Assembly: GCA_905215145.1 (NCBI GenBank)
Contig: CAJMOW010000027.1
Coordinates: 1 to 12,317, forward strand
Source: an uncultured bacterium
GTDB taxonomy: Bacteria; Bacillota_I; Bacilli_A; RF39; UBA660
Direction of reading: 5' to 3'
Length of the DNA: 12,317 bases
Positions 11,846 to 12,317 of the stretch are shown piece by piece (position 1 is the stretch's first letter; each line of letters begins with the position of its first letter). A program made the translations under genes and the position numbers. Under the pieces are notes generated by a model. It saw only the letters and a program-made list of their open reading frames with translations, was not told the origin of the DNA and searched no databases.

Positions 11846-12317
11846 ATAACATTTTTTGTAAAAATTGACCTGTATAACTTTCTTTTACTTTTGCGATTTC
11901 CTCTGGTGTTCCAGTTGCGACTACAGTACCACCACCATCGCCACCTTCTGGGCCTAAATCAATTATATAATCAGCCACTTTTATTACATCTAAGTTGTGT
12001 TCAATTACAACAACAGTATCTCCATTGTCGACAATTCTGTTTAATATAACAAGTAATTTCTTTATATCATGTGTATGTAATCCAGTAGTTGGTTCATCTA
12101 GTATAAACAAACTTTTTCCAGTTGGTTTTTTTTGTAATTCTTTTGCAAGTTTAACTCTTGCAGCTTCTCCACCTGATAATGTAGGAGCACTTTGTCCAAG
12201 TTTAATATAAGAAAGTCCAACATCCATTAATATTTGTAATTTATTTTTAACTCTAGGAATATTTTCAAAAAACTCTAGTGCTTCTTCTACTCTCATCTCT
12301 AAAACATCATATATATT
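11844..12317 (-). CDS. uvrA: UvrA, excinuclease ABC subunit A, C-terminal 157 residues
   Basis: Damage-sensing ABC-type ATPase of nucleotide excision repair. The frame continues to the window edge and reads [21 protein letters not shown] before the visible ATG at 12296 (quoted in part: NIYDVLEM at the edge), as in the middle of the second ATPase of UvrA, so this is a fragment and not a 150-residue protein starting at 12296. Visible motifs: ABC signature [15 protein letters not shown], Walker [13 protein letters not shown], and the H-loop [25 protein letters not shown], which is characteristic of UvrA. It ends TGQFLQKML without the longer tail found in many species. The Walker A and zinc fingers lie outside the window. 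It converges on the plus-strand hypothetical gene with an 18-bp gap. Confidence 0.97.
   Translation of the reverse strand, partial: NIYDVLEMRVEEALEFFENIPRVKNKLQILMDVGLSYIKLGQSAPTLSGGEAARVKLAKELQKKPTGKSLFILDEPTTGLHTHDIKKLLVILNRIVDNGDTVVVIEHNLDVIKVADYIIDLGPEGGDGGGTVVATGTPEEIAKVKESYTGQFLQKML

Noticed and set aside
11844..12296. A separate 150-residue ATPase starting at ATG 12296
   Set aside because: The frame continues upstream to the window edge with NIYDVLE, the expected UvrA sequence, so the ATG is internal.
1..12317. CRISPR array, insertion sequence, prophage or tRNA gene
   Set aside because: No spaced direct repeats, transposase or integrase frames, phage genes or cloverleaf-like sequence were seen on either strand.

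Overview
The window is very AT-rich and nearly all its genes lie on the minus strand. Gene content points to a low-GC Firmicutes-type bacterium: trigger factor, MiaB, an RNase J family protein, a YmfF/YmfH pair of M16 peptidase homologues, DeoD and UvrA, with Bacillus-like protein sequences, AAGGAG-type ribosome binding sites and short A+T-rich gaps. Trp is always TGG and every gene reads full length under the standard bacterial code. Ten of the eleven genes end inside the window, nine with TAA and one with TAG. This argues against a code-4 Mollicute but fits a small, AT-rich, possibly uncultured gut lineage of Bacilli. That taxonomic placement is inference.

Layout from right to left, in the direction of transcription of the main strand. 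The 3' end of uvrA (11844-12317, -) converges on a small unrecognised gene (11337-11825, +) and the two share a short terminator gap. That small gene is divergent from deoD (10508-11215, -) across a 121-bp region holding two back-to-back extended -10 promoters and a 9-bp-arm inverted repeat. Next come the overlapping pair ymfF-like and ymfH-like (10468-7930), a small lipoprotein (7875-7456), an RNase J2-like protein (7379-5733), miaB (5649-4228), a zinc-ribbon membrane protein (4183-2285), a small two-TM protein (2200-1712), trigger factor (1648-401), and the start of a helicase-associated-domain repeat protein (335 to beyond the left edge).

Although nine consecutive genes or partial genes run the same way, they look more like separate transcription units than one operon. 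Several gaps hold an intrinsic terminator followed at once, or overlapped, by a promoter for the next gene, often with a TGnTATAAT extended -10 and a leader of only about 15-30 nt. Only ymfF/ymfH overlap.

The most notable protein-level points are: an RNase J paralogue that has lost four of seven expected metal ligands; a DeoD whose catalytic Asp204 is Asn; a zinc-ribbon membrane protein ending in a domain that resembles the C-terminal part of Gram-positive type IV pilins; a trigger factor lacking its first beta strand; a split M16 pair in which one partner has the zinc site and the other the substrate-binding Arg/Tyr; and an HA-repeat gene that begins directly with HA repeats, without a helicase. 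I see no tRNA, rRNA, CRISPR array, insertion sequence or prophage gene. No gene-free stretch exceeds 300 bases.
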